A stretch of DNA of 64,000 nucleotides from Pseudomonas borbori (GTDB taxonomy: Bacteria; Pseudomonadota; Gammaproteobacteria; Pseudomonadales; Pseudomonadaceae), in NCBI RefSeq assembly GCF_900115555.1, contig NZ_FOWX01000013.1, positions 62,001 to 126,000 on the forward strand. The letters are read 5' to 3'. Both the position numbers and the translations under genes were made by a program. Below are positions 56,842 to 64,000 of the stretch, piece by piece. Each line of letters starts with the position of its first letter. The first letter of the stretch is position 1. The notes below the pieces were generated by a model. The model was not told the DNA's origin. It did not search any database and saw only the letters and a list, made by a program, of their open reading frames with translations.

Positions 56842-58248
56842 ATGTCGAAGTCGATTCAACTGATCAAAGAACACGACGTGAAGTGGGTTGACCTGCGCTT
56901 CACCGACACCAAGGGCAAACAGCACCACGTGACCATGCCGGCACGCGATGCCCTGGACGAAGACTTTTTCGAAATCGGCAAGATGTTCGATGGTTCTTCC
57001 ATACATGGCTGGAAAGGCATCGAAGCCTCCGACATGATCCTGCTGCCGGTCGACGAAACCGCCGTACTCGACCCGTTCACCGAAGAACCGACCCTGATCC
57101 TGGTCTGCGACATCATCGAGCCGAGCACCATGCAGGGCTACGACCGCGACCCGCGCTCGATCGCCAAGCGCGCCGAGGAATACCTCAAGTCCACCGGTAT
57201 CGGCGACACCGTATTCGTCGGCCCGGAGCCCGAGTTCTTCATCTTCGACGAAGTGAAGTTCAAGTCGGACATCTCCGGCTCGATGTTCAAGATCTACTCC
57301 GAACAAGGTTCCTGGATGTCCGACCAGGACGTCGAAGGCGGCAACAAGGGCCACCGTCCAGGCGTCAAAGGCGGCTACTTCCCGGTTCCGCCGTTCGACC
57401 ACGACCACGAAATCCGTACTGCCATGTGTAATGCCATGGAAGAAATGGGCCTGGTCATCGAAGTGCACCACCACGAAGTGGCGACTGCCGGTCAGAACGA
57501 AATCGGCGTGCAGTTCAACACCCTGGTGGCCAAGGCTGACGAAGTTCAGACCCTGAAGTACTGCGTACACAACGTCGCCGACGCCTACGGCAAGACCGCT
57601 ACCTTCATGCCCAAGCCGCTGTATGGCGACAACGGCTCGGGTATGCACGTGCACATGTCGATCAGCAAAGACGGCAAGAACACCTTCTCCGGCGAAGGCT
57701 ATGCCGGCCTGTCCGATACCGCCCTGTACTTCATCGGCGGCATCATCAAGCACGGCAAGGCCCTGAACGGCTTCACCAACCCGTCGACCAACTCCTACAA
57801 GCGTCTGGTTCCGGGCTTCGAAGCGCCGGTCATGCTGGCCTACTCGGCACGCAACCGTTCGGCCTCGATCCGTATCCCGTACGTGTCCAGCCCGAAAGCC
57901 CGCCGCATCGAGGCACGCTTCCCGGATCCGGCTGCCAACCCGTACCTGGCCTTCGCAGCACTGCTGATGGCCGGCCTGGACGGCATCCAGAACAAGATCC
58001 ACCCGGGCGATGCCGCCGACAAGAACCTGTACGACCTGCCGCCGGAAGAAGGCAAGCTGATCCCGCAGGTCTGCGGCAGCCTGAAAGAAGCCCTGGAAGA
58101 GCTGGACAAGGGCCGCGCCTTCCTGACCAAGGGCGGCGTGTTCTCCGACGACTTCATCGACGCTTACCTGGAGCTGAAGAGCGAAGAAGAAATCAAGGTG
58201 CGCACCTTCGTTCACCCGCTGGAATACGACCTGTACTACAGCGTCTAA
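56842..58248 (+). CDS. glnA: Glutamine synthetase, type I
   Basis: Ammonia assimilation enzyme of 468 residues, a dodecamer in the cytoplasm. Seen are the N-terminal DGSSIHGW loop, the catalytic core with [12 protein letters not shown] and [11 protein letters not shown], the ATP-binding [10 protein letters not shown], and the adenylylation site Tyr397 in NLYDLPPEE. It is followed by a strong terminator. Regulation by NtrC and sigma-54 is supported by the upstream sites. Confidence 0.98.
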   Translation: MSKSIQLIKEHDVKWVDLRFTDTKGKQHHVTMPARDALDEDFFEIGKMFDGSSIHGWKGIEASDMILLPVDETAVLDPFTEEPTLILVCDIIEPSTMQGYDRDPRSIAKRAEEYLKSTGIGDTVFVGPEPEFFIFDEVKFKSDISGSMFKIYSEQGSWMSDQDVEGGNKGHRPGVKGGYFPVPPFDHDHEIRTAMCNAMEEMGLVIEVHHHEVATAGQNEIGVQFNTLVAKADEVQTLKYCVHNVADAYGKTATFMPKPLYGDNGSGMHVHMSISKDGKNTFSGEGYAGLSDTALYFIGGIIKHGKALNGFTNPSTNSYKRLVPGFEAPVMLAYSARNRSASIRIPYVSSPKARRIEARFPDPAANPYLAFAALLMAGLDGIQNKIHPGDAADKNLYDLPPEEGKLIPQVCGSLKEALEELDKGRAFLTKGGVFSDDFIDAYLELKSEEEIKVRTFVHPLEYDLYYSV

Positions 58249-58265
58249 GCCTGCAGGCAAGACAA

Positions 58266-58291
58266 GAGGCCACCTTCGGGTGGCCTTTTTT
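58266..58291 (+). terminator. Intrinsic terminator after glnA
   Basis: AGGCCACC, a TTCG tetraloop and GGTGGCCTTTTTT form an 8-bp stem followed by six T. It lies 19 bases past the glnA stop codon. Confidence 0.93.
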
Positions 58292-58420
58292 GTGGCCGCT
58301 CAGCGAACGCTTGCGCCGAGCAGCCAATTTGTTGCGCCAGTCCTAATTGCCACACCAGCGCCCTTGCCAGCGCGCCCCGCCAATGCAAGTCTTAGCCCTA
58401 CATCCACCGGGAGTCTGGCC

Positions 58421-58978
58421 ATGCGCCGAATACTCACCTGCCTGCTGTTGGTCCTGGCCGTGCCGGCCAGCGCACAGATCTACAAGTACACCGACGCCAA
58501 CGGCAACACGGTGTTTACCGACCAGCCACCGGAAGGCCAGGCGGCACAAAGCATCGAGCTGCCAACCACCAACACGGTGGAGATGTCCGCACCGAGCGTA
58601 CCGCCCAGCGGCAGCCACGAGGACGAGCAGACAGCGCCCTATAGCACCCTGCAACTCACCGACCTGCCCAGCGCTGAAGCCCTGCGCGCGAACGACGGCA
58701 CCTTCAGCGTCGGAGTCGAACTGCAGCCACGCCTGGCGACCGGCCACCGCCTGCGCCTGCTGCTCGATGGCCAGCCCTACGGCCAGCCGAGCAATGTGCC
58801 GCGCCTGCAGTTGACCAATATCGACCGTGGCGAGCACAGCCTGGCGGTCGAGGTACTGAGCGGCGATCAGCCGATCCAACAGAGCGCCAGCGTCAGCTTC
58901 ACCGTGCAGCGGGTCAATACCGGCAGCCCGGCACTGCGCCCGCCGCCACCGCCGCCAACTCCAAAACCGGCACCCTGA
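58421..58978 (+). CDS. DUF4124-domain secreted protein, first of a tandem pair
   Basis: Exported protein of 185 residues. A signal peptide ending in PASAQ is followed by the DUF4124 motif IYKYTDANGNTVFTDQPP, then a polar linker. A beta-sandwich-like C-terminal domain (LQLTNIDRGEHSLAVEVL) and a Pro-rich tail complete it. DUF4124 proteins are common in pseudomonads and of unknown role. The ATG at 58421 follows GGGAG. The next gene begins 2 bp later and is homologous. Confidence 0.85.
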   Translation: MRRILTCLLLVLAVPASAQIYKYTDANGNTVFTDQPPEGQAAQSIELPTTNTVEMSAPSVPPSGSHEDEQTAPYSTLQLTDLPSAEALRANDGTFSVGVELQPRLATGHRLRLLLDGQPYGQPSNVPRLQLTNIDRGEHSLAVEVLSGDQPIQQSASVSFTVQRVNTGSPALRPPPPPPTPKPAP

Positions 58979-58980
58979 CC

Positions 58981-59595
58981 ATGCGCGGCCTGCTGCTCTG
59001 CCTGCTCCTGGCTGGCCTGCCGGCCGCCGCCCAGGTCTATACCTACGTCGACGCGGACGGCAACCGCGTTTTCACCGACCGCCCCGCCAGCGACAATGCC
59101 GAACGCATCGAACTGCCTCCAACCAACAACATGAGTTTGCCCGCCAGCACAACCCCAGCGCCCGTGGCAGAACCCCGAACACCTGCACCGTCCTACCAGA
59201 TGCTGCGCATTCTGCTGCCGCAGCCCGACGTGACCATCCGCGACAGCGCCGGCAACCTGATCGTCACCGCCACCAGCGAGCCGGCACTGCACAGCGGACA
59301 CAGCTTTCGCCTGCTGCTCGATGGCCAGGCGGCAGGCACAAGCGGACGCAGCCCGGTTTTTTCGCTGGAGAATATCGACCGCGGCACCCATCAACTGGCA
59401 GTGGAAATCATCGACAGCCAGGGCCGCATCCTGGAGCGCACCCCGAGCCAGCCACTGCACATGCTGCGCATCTCCCTGGCGCAGAAACGCCTGGTCAAAC
59501 CCTGCAAGAAAGGCGATTACGGCGTGCGCGCGGAATGCCCACTCAAGGACAAACCAGCGGAAAAGAAAGATATTCCCTTCGTGCCCTTTATTTAG
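58981..59595 (+). CDS. DUF4124-domain secreted protein, second of a tandem pair
   Basis: Paralogue of the preceding gene, 204 residues. It has a signal peptide (LLCLLLAGLPAAAQ), the DUF4124 motif VYTYVDADGNRVFTDRP, and the same downstream domain (SLENIDRGTHQLAVEIID). A Lys-rich C terminus follows, with two Cys residues (KPCKKGDYGVRAECPLK), absent from the first copy, that may form a disulfide. It lies just upstream of the ntrBC promoter region. Confidence 0.85.
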   Translation: MRGLLLCLLLAGLPAAAQVYTYVDADGNRVFTDRPASDNAERIELPPTNNMSLPASTTPAPVAEPRTPAPSYQMLRILLPQPDVTIRDSAGNLIVTATSEPALHSGHSFRLLLDGQAAGTSGRSPVFSLENIDRGTHQLAVEIIDSQGRILERTPSQPLHMLRISLAQKRLVKPCKKGDYGVRAECPLKDKPAEKKDIPFVPFI

Positions 59596-59605
59596 GCGAA
59601 GCTGT

Positions 59606-59755
59606 CGCACCATATTGGTGCGCTACGCCGTATCACGGACTATGCTTTCCCTGTTTTGGTTCGCTCAGCCTCCCGAGCACCGAACCGAAACGCCCCCAAG
59701 TCGCCGCCCCGGCTTATTCCACGGGCCTTTTCGGGGCTTTGGTTTGCTTCTTGCA
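59606..59755 (+). promoter_or_regulatory. ntrBC promoter region: NtrC palindrome and sigma-54 site
   Basis: CGCACCATATTGGTGCG (59606-59622) is a perfect palindrome of the NtrC type. TGGTTTGCTTCTTGCA (59740-59755) has GG/GC 10 bp apart with a full TTGCA -12. The predicted start near 59766 puts the NtrC site at about -152. The region between the DUF4124 gene and ntrB (276 bases) has no gene. Confidence 0.75.
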
Positions 59756-59871
59756 TTTTCCTGCTGCATTGCCGGAAGCCTTAAGGTCCGCTGACATTTC
59801 GTCACGGCCGCGACGGTGGTCCGTTTGGCGCAGCAACGCGGCTCACGGCGCAACCTCAGCTGAGCCCATAT

Positions 59872-60957
59872 ATGACTATCAATGACGCACTGCACCGCCT
59901 GCTGCTCGACAACCTGACCACCGCCACCCTGCTGCTCAACGCCGACCTGCGCCTCGAGTACATGAATCCGGCGGCGGAAATGCTCCTGGCCGTCAGCGGC
60001 CAGCGCAGCCACGGACAATTCATCAGCGAGCTGTTCACCGAATCGAGCGAGGCCCTGAGCGCCCTGCGCCAGGCGGTCGAGGAGGCGCATCCGTTCAACA
60101 AACGCGAGGCCGTGCTGACCGCCGTCACCGGCCAGACCCTGACCGTCGATTACGCGGTGACGCCGATCCTCAATCGCGGCGAAACCCTGCTGCTGCTGGA
60201 GGTGCACCCACGCGACCGGTTGCTGCGCATCACCAAGGAAGAGGCGCAGCTGTCCAAGCAGGAAACCACCAAGATGCTGGTGCGCGGCCTGGCCCACGAG
60301 ATCAAGAACCCGCTCGGCGGCATTCGCGGCGCCGCCCAGTTGCTCGCCCGCGAACTGCCGAACGAGGACCTCAAGGACTACACCAACGTCATCATCGAAG
60401 AGGCCGACCGCCTGCGTAACCTGGTCGACCGCATGCTCGGTTCGAACAAATTGCCGGCGCTGGCGCTGGCCAACGTGCACGAGGTGCTGGAGCGGGTCGG
60501 CAGCCTGATCGAGGCGGAAAGCCAGGGCAGCATCATTTTGGTGCGCGATTACGACCCGAGCATTCCCGACGTATTGATCGATCGCGAGCAGATGATCCAG
60601 GCCGTGCTCAATATCGTGCGCAACGCCATGCAGGCCATCGGCTCGCAGAACGAACTGCGCCTGGGCCGCATCACCCTGCGCACCCGCACCCTGCGTCAAT
60701 TCACCATCGGCCATATCCGCCATCGCCTGGTGGCCCGCCTGGAAATCATCGACAACGGCCCCGGCATCCCTGCCGAACTGCAGGACACCATCTTCTACCC
60801 CATGGTCAGCGGGCGTGCCGACGGCACCGGGCTGGGCCTGGCGATCACCCAGAACATCATTAGTCAGCATCAGGGCCTGATCGAGTGCGAGAGCCATCCT
60901 GGTCACACCGTGTTCTCGATCTTCCTGCCGCTTGAACAAGGAGTAACGCCGTCATGA
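59872..60957 (+). CDS. ntrB: Nitrogen regulation sensor kinase NtrB (GlnL)
   Basis: Cytoplasmic histidine kinase of 361 residues that phosphorylates NtrC when nitrogen is limiting and is switched to phosphatase by PII. A PAS domain occupies residues 10-110. His142 lies in GLAHEIKNPLGG, and the ATP-binding domain shows DNGPGIP and GTGLGLAI. It overlaps ntrC by 4 bp. Confidence 0.97.
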   Translation: MTINDALHRLLLDNLTTATLLLNADLRLEYMNPAAEMLLAVSGQRSHGQFISELFTESSEALSALRQAVEEAHPFNKREAVLTAVTGQTLTVDYAVTPILNRGETLLLLEVHPRDRLLRITKEEAQLSKQETTKMLVRGLAHEIKNPLGGIRGAAQLLARELPNEDLKDYTNVIIEEADRLRNLVDRMLGSNKLPALALANVHEVLERVGSLIEAESQGSIILVRDYDPSIPDVLIDREQMIQAVLNIVRNAMQAIGSQNELRLGRITLRTRTLRQFTIGHIRHRLVARLEIIDNGPGIPAELQDTIFYPMVSGRADGTGLGLAITQNIISQHQGLIECESHPGHTVFSIFLPLEQGVTPS

Positions 60958-62393
60958 GTCGCAGTGAAACCGTATGGATCGTCGACGACGACCGCTCCAT
61001 CCGCTGGGTGCTGGAAAAAGCCCTGCAACAGGAAGGCATGACCACCCAGAGCTTCGACAGCGCCGACGGCGTCCTCGGCCACCTCAGCCGCCAGCAGCCG
61101 GACGTGATCGTCTCGGACATCCGCATGCCCGGCTCCAGCGGCCTGGAACTGCTGGCGCGGATCCGCGAGCTGTACCCGCGCCTGCCGGTCATCATCATGA
61201 CCGCCCATTCCGACCTGGACAGCGCAGTGGCGTCCTATCAGGGCGGCGCCTTCGAGTACCTGCCCAAGCCGTTCGACGTCGATGAAGCGGTCTCCCTGGT
61301 CAAGCGCGCCTATCAGCACGCGCAGGAGCAGCAAGGTCTGCAGACGCCCGTCGAGCAGCCGCGCACCCCGGAAATCATCGGCGAGGCGCCGGCCATGCAG
61401 GAGGTGTTTCGCGCCATCGGCCGGCTCTCCCACTCCAATATCACCGTGCTGATCAACGGCGAATCCGGCACCGGCAAGGAGTTGGTCGCCCACGCCCTGC
61501 ACCGCCACAGCCCGCGGGCCGCCTCGCCGTTCATCGCACTGAACATGGCGGCGATCCCCAAAGACCTGATGGAATCCGAGCTGTTCGGCCACGAAAAAGG
61601 CGCCTTCACCGGCGCCGCCAACCAGCGTCGCGGGCGCTTCGAGCAGGCCGACGGCGGCACCCTGTTCCTCGACGAAATCGGCGACATGCCGGCCGACACC
61701 CAGACCCGCCTGCTGCGCGTGCTGGCCGATGGCGAGTTCTACCGGGTCGGCGGCCACACCCCGGTCAAGGTCGACGTGCGGATCATCGCCGCCACCCACC
61801 AGAATCTGGAAACCCTGGTGCAGGACGGCAAGTTCCGCGAGGATCTGTTCCATCGCCTCAACGTGATCCGCATCCACATCCCGCGCCTGGCCGACCGCCG
61901 CGAAGACATCCCGACCCTGGCCCGCCACTTCCTCGCCCGCGCCGCGCTGGAACTGGCGGTCGAGCCCAAGCTGCTGAAAAGCGAGACCGAGGGCTATCTG
62001 CGCAACCTGCCGTGGCCGGGCAACGTGCGCCAGCTGGAAAACACCTGCCGCTGGATCACCGTGATGGCCTCAGGGCGCGAGGTGCATATCGACGACCTGC
62101 CCCCGGAACTGCTCAGCCAGCCGCAGGACAGCGCCCCGGTGAGCAACTGGGAGCAAGCCCTGCGCCAATGGGCCGACCAGGCCCTGGGCCGCGGCCAGTC
62201 CGACCTGCTCGACAGCGCCGTACCGGCCTTCGAGCGGATCATGATCGAAACCGCGCTCAAGCACACCGCCGGCCGCCGCCGCGACGCCGCCCTGCTGCTG
62301 GGCTGGGGCCGCAACACCCTGACCCGCAAGATCAAGGAACTGGGCATGAAAGTCGACAGCGCCGACGACGACGACGACAGCGACGACAGCTGA
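60954..62393 (+). CDS. ntrC: Nitrogen regulation response regulator NtrC (GlnG)
   Basis: Sigma-54-dependent activator of 479 residues. The receiver domain has Asp55 in VSDIRMPG. The AAA+ domain shows GESGTGKELVA (Walker A), GAFTGA (sigma-54 contact), and FLDEIGDMP. The C-terminal Fis-type helix-turn-helix is RRRDAALLLGWGRNTLTRKI. A short acidic tail (SADDDDDSDDS) ends the protein. A terminator follows. Confidence 0.97.
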   Translation: MSRSETVWIVDDDRSIRWVLEKALQQEGMTTQSFDSADGVLGHLSRQQPDVIVSDIRMPGSSGLELLARIRELYPRLPVIIMTAHSDLDSAVASYQGGAFEYLPKPFDVDEAVSLVKRAYQHAQEQQGLQTPVEQPRTPEIIGEAPAMQEVFRAIGRLSHSNITVLINGESGTGKELVAHALHRHSPRAASPFIALNMAAIPKDLMESELFGHEKGAFTGAANQRRGRFEQADGGTLFLDEIGDMPADTQTRLLRVLADGEFYRVGGHTPVKVDVRIIAATHQNLETLVQDGKFREDLFHRLNVIRIHIPRLADRREDIPTLARHFLARAALELAVEPKLLKSETEGYLRNLPWPGNVRQLENTCRWITVMASGREVHIDDLPPELLSQPQDSAPVSNWEQALRQWADQALGRGQSDLLDSAVPAFERIMIETALKHTAGRRRDAALLLGWGRNTLTRKIKELGMKVDSADDDDDSDDS

Positions 62394-62413
62394 ACACCAG
62401 CTGGATATGCAAG

Positions 62414-62435
62414 AACGGGCCGCTGGCCCGTTTTT
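62414..62435 (+). terminator. Intrinsic terminator after ntrC
   Basis: AACGGGCC, GCT and GGCCCGTT form an 8-bp stem followed by T residues. It lies 20 bases past the ntrC stop codon. Confidence 0.9.
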
Positions 62436-62999
62436 CATTGGCCATGTGCCCGGTTAGAAGGCTATCGGCATTCCTGCGTGAGCGGGCCTATCTGCGAAAT
62501 CGGCGGTTACCGCCGCTCCCATCAAACAAGCTGTATGTCATTGATTTTATGGGTACGACATTCCTTGTGGGAGGGGCTTTAGCCGCGAAAGCTTTCGGAG
62601 CCCCCACAAAAAACATCGCGGCTAAAGCGGAACGCCGCCCGGCCCCTCCCACAGGTACCCACAAGCCGCTAGGCACAATTGCCTCCAATTTGCTGCGCGA
62701 CAGCACGGCGTCTGAACGACGGGGGGATCTCCTACGCAGCCACGGTCATTTCCACGCAGGGTCTGCCACAGCTTGCGCGGTTGATGGCCTGCGGATTTGC
62801 GCCCTGACAATGCACCATCCGTGCGCCCTGCACCGCCAAGACTCACCAAGCTGCTCATCGGGTAGCCTGGCAAAAGGGCTGAAGCCCAGTATTTTCAAGC
62901 CCTGCAAGCATCGTAATAAAACTGGCACACAGTCTGCATATGCTTAAGCAATCCCAGTTTCGGGGACCTTGGTACAGGCAGGCCGGGGATTCCCCTCTT
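62436..62999. other. Gene-free stretch containing a REPIN
   Basis: No convincing gene is visible in these 564 bases. Long open frames here lack homology and ribosome sites. A REPIN occupies 62564-62655 and a GGCGGTTACCGCC palindrome lies at 62503-62515. A small RNA cannot be excluded. Confidence 0.6.
62564..62655. repeat. REPIN with TGTGGGAGGGGC arms
   Basis: The left arm CTTGTGGGAGGGGCTTTAGC, then CGCGA (62564-62588), faces a right arm at 62616-62655 that reads TGTGGGAGGGGC and TTTAGCCGCGA in inverse orientation. About 16 extra bases split the right arm. TGTGGGAGGGGCTTTAGCC repeats are typical of Pseudomonas genomes. Confidence 0.8.
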
Positions 63000-63440
63000 T
63001 TATTCGTAGACCAGGCTGACCCTCAGCCGCCAGCGCCCGTCCAGCTCCTCGGCGTGCCACTCGCCGCGCAGCGGGCGGACCGCCACCACGCGCAACAGCA
63101 AGTCCCGCCCCTCGCGCCGCAGCCGCCAATTGACCACCTTGCCCTGCAGACGCAATTGCCCCTGCTGCTCGCGGCCCAGGCTCTCGACCCGCAGGAAAAA
63201 CGCCCCCTCGATATGACCGGCACGCACCTTCGGCTCGACGTTGAACCACAGCTGCAACCCCTGCTCCGCCACCTCGACACTGGCCAGCCGCAGCGGGTCG
63301 GGCTGCAGCAAGCGACCGATCATCAGGCCGATCAGAAAACCGAACAGCGCCAGGGAGCCAATCACCCGCACCCAGGGACGCGGCCGCGGACCCGGATCAG
63401 GAGTAGAATGCCGAGCGTCTTCAGGCTTGGAGCCGAGCAT
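63000..63440 (-). CDS. Small predicted membrane protein, function unknown
   Basis: Protein of 146 residues. A Pro/Arg-rich cytoplasmic N terminus is followed by one transmembrane helix (VIGSLALFGFLIGLMIGRLL). A soluble beta-rich domain with VEVAEQGLQLWFNVEP and RWRLRVSLVYE completes it. The ATG at 63440 shares CATG with the divergent trmL start, so the two coding regions overlap by two bases head to head. No function is recognised. Confidence 0.75.
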   Translation of the reverse strand: MLGSKPEDARHSTPDPGPRPRPWVRVIGSLALFGFLIGLMIGRLLQPDPLRLASVEVAEQGLQLWFNVEPKVRAGHIEGAFFLRVESLGREQQGQLRLQGKVVNWRLRREGRDLLLRVVAVRPLRGEWHAEELDGRWRLRVSLVYE

Positions 63441-63903
63441 GTTTCACGTGATCCTCTTTCAACCGGAAATTCCACCGAATACCGGCAACATTATCAGGCT
63501 CTGCGCCAACAGCGGCTGCCACCTGCACCTGATCGAGCCGCTGGGCTTCGAGCTGGACGACAAGCGCCTGCGCCGCGCCGGCCTCGACTACCACGAGTAC
63601 GCCAGCCTGCAGCGCCATGCGGATCTGCCCAGCTGCCTGGAGAGTCTCGGCCAGCCGCGTGTCTTCGCCTTCACCACCAAAGGCGCCCAGCTCTATCACC
63701 AGGTGCGCTACCAGCCCGGCGACGCCTTCCTGTTCGGCCCGGAAAGCCGTGGCCTGCCCCAGGACATCCGTGATGGCCTGCCCGCCGAGCAGTGCCTGCG
63801 CTTGCCGATGCGCGCAGGCTGTCGCAGCCTGAATTTGTCCAATACCGTGGCGGTGGCGGTCTACGAGGCCTGGCGCCAGCAGGACTTTGCCATGCCCGCC
63901 TGA
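63439..63903 (+). CDS. trmL: tRNA 2'-O-methyltransferase TrmL
   Basis: SPOUT methyltransferase of 154 residues that modifies position 34 of tRNA-Leu. The N terminus MFHVILFQPEIPPNTGNIIR is diagnostic. FGPESRGLP and LPMRAGCRSLNLSNTVAVAVYEA form the knot with the SAM site. GGAG precedes the ATG. Confidence 0.95.
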   Translation: MFHVILFQPEIPPNTGNIIRLCANSGCHLHLIEPLGFELDDKRLRRAGLDYHEYASLQRHADLPSCLESLGQPRVFAFTTKGAQLYHQVRYQPGDAFLFGPESRGLPQDIRDGLPAEQCLRLPMRAGCRSLNLSNTVAVAVYEAWRQQDFAMPA

Positions 63904-63964
63904 GGCAACGGCGCCATGCCGTCCTGCCAATAAAAGGCCATGTCCCAATGATGTGTTGCATGGG

Positions 63965-63982
63965 GGGTTCAGACCTGAACCC
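63965..63982. other. Palindrome near the right window edge
   Basis: GGGTTCAGACCTGAACCC has 8-bp arms around a two-base centre. It follows trmL by 61 bases and could be a terminator or an operator; there is no T run. Confidence 0.35.
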
Positions 63983-64000
63983 TTCTCGCAGAGGCGGCAA

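Noticed and set aside
62012..62947. 311-codon open frame running from ntrC into the gene-free stretch
   Set aside because: It starts in an alternative frame of ntrC and crosses the terminator and REPIN; no homology.
63671..64000. 109-codon leftward open frame at the right edge
   Set aside because: Antisense to trmL with Arg-rich low-quality sequence and no recognisable domain.

Overview
The window is chromosomal DNA of a Pseudomonas species. Three things support this: high GC content, an uninterrupted run of typical Pseudomonas core genes, and two hallmark clusters. These are the class II (medium-chain-length) polyhydroxyalkanoate (PHA) cluster phaC1-phaZ-phaC2-phaD with convergent phaI-phaF, and the histidine-utilisation genes including hutF and hutG. 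As I remember it, the gene order follows the P. aeruginosa PAO1 segment from ponA to trmL closely, with estA in a different place. The species cannot be fixed from sequence reading alone. I see no prophage, plasmid, CRISPR array, rRNA, tRNA or intact insertion sequence; the mobile-looking DNA is limited to short intergenic repeats and two MITE-like elements.

Layout. 1-6.2 kb: 3' part of ponA (PBP1A), a repeat and a bidirectional terminator, then leftward malic enzyme, an M48 metalloprotease lipoprotein, a secreted nuclease and rpmE. 6.3-13.7 kb: rightward priA, argS, a SPOR-domain protein, hslV-hslU behind a good heat-shock promoter match, and a DUF971 gene. 13.7-21.4 kb: a 192-bp MITE-like element and the PHA cluster, with a sigma-54-like promoter before phaC1. 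21.5-27.4 kb: ubiE-ubiJ-ubiB, hisI-hisE, tatA-tatB-tatC-rsmE, tightly packed with overlapping start/stop codons. 27.4-30 kb: a divergent HxlR regulator / SDR / isomerase module with two operator-like repeats, and a UPF0158 gene. 30-34 kb: a NarL-type two-component pair, dtd-pip, and a small lipoprotein. 34-44.5 kb: estA autotransporter esterase and the hut genes.

44.5-53 kb: lipocalin blc, a small BamE-like lipoprotein, a DUF924 protein, fbp, a cysteine-cluster protein, and the membrane pair DUF3999-DUF2339. 53-62.4 kb: typA, thiI, glnA, two tandem DUF4124 secreted proteins, and ntrB-ntrC. 62.4-64 kb: a REPIN-containing gene-free stretch, a small membrane protein, and trmL overlapping it head to head.

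How the parts work together. The nitrogen theme is strongest. glnA and ntrBC each carry a sigma-54 (-24/-12) match with NtrC-type palindromes 100-150 bp upstream, and hutU has a sigma-54 match with a HutC-type palindrome over the predicted start site. The hut set (HutH, U, I, F, G) encodes the five-step route from histidine to glutamate, ammonia and formate, but no histidine or urocanate transporter lies in the cluster. The PHA genes encode two polymerases, a depolymerase, a regulator, two phasins and a granule-associated protein. The window is mostly ordinary core genome. I found no convincing novel system. The items most worth a second look are the HxlR operator arrangement, the terminator embedded in a signal-peptide coding region, the head-to-head CATG overlap, and the repeat families.
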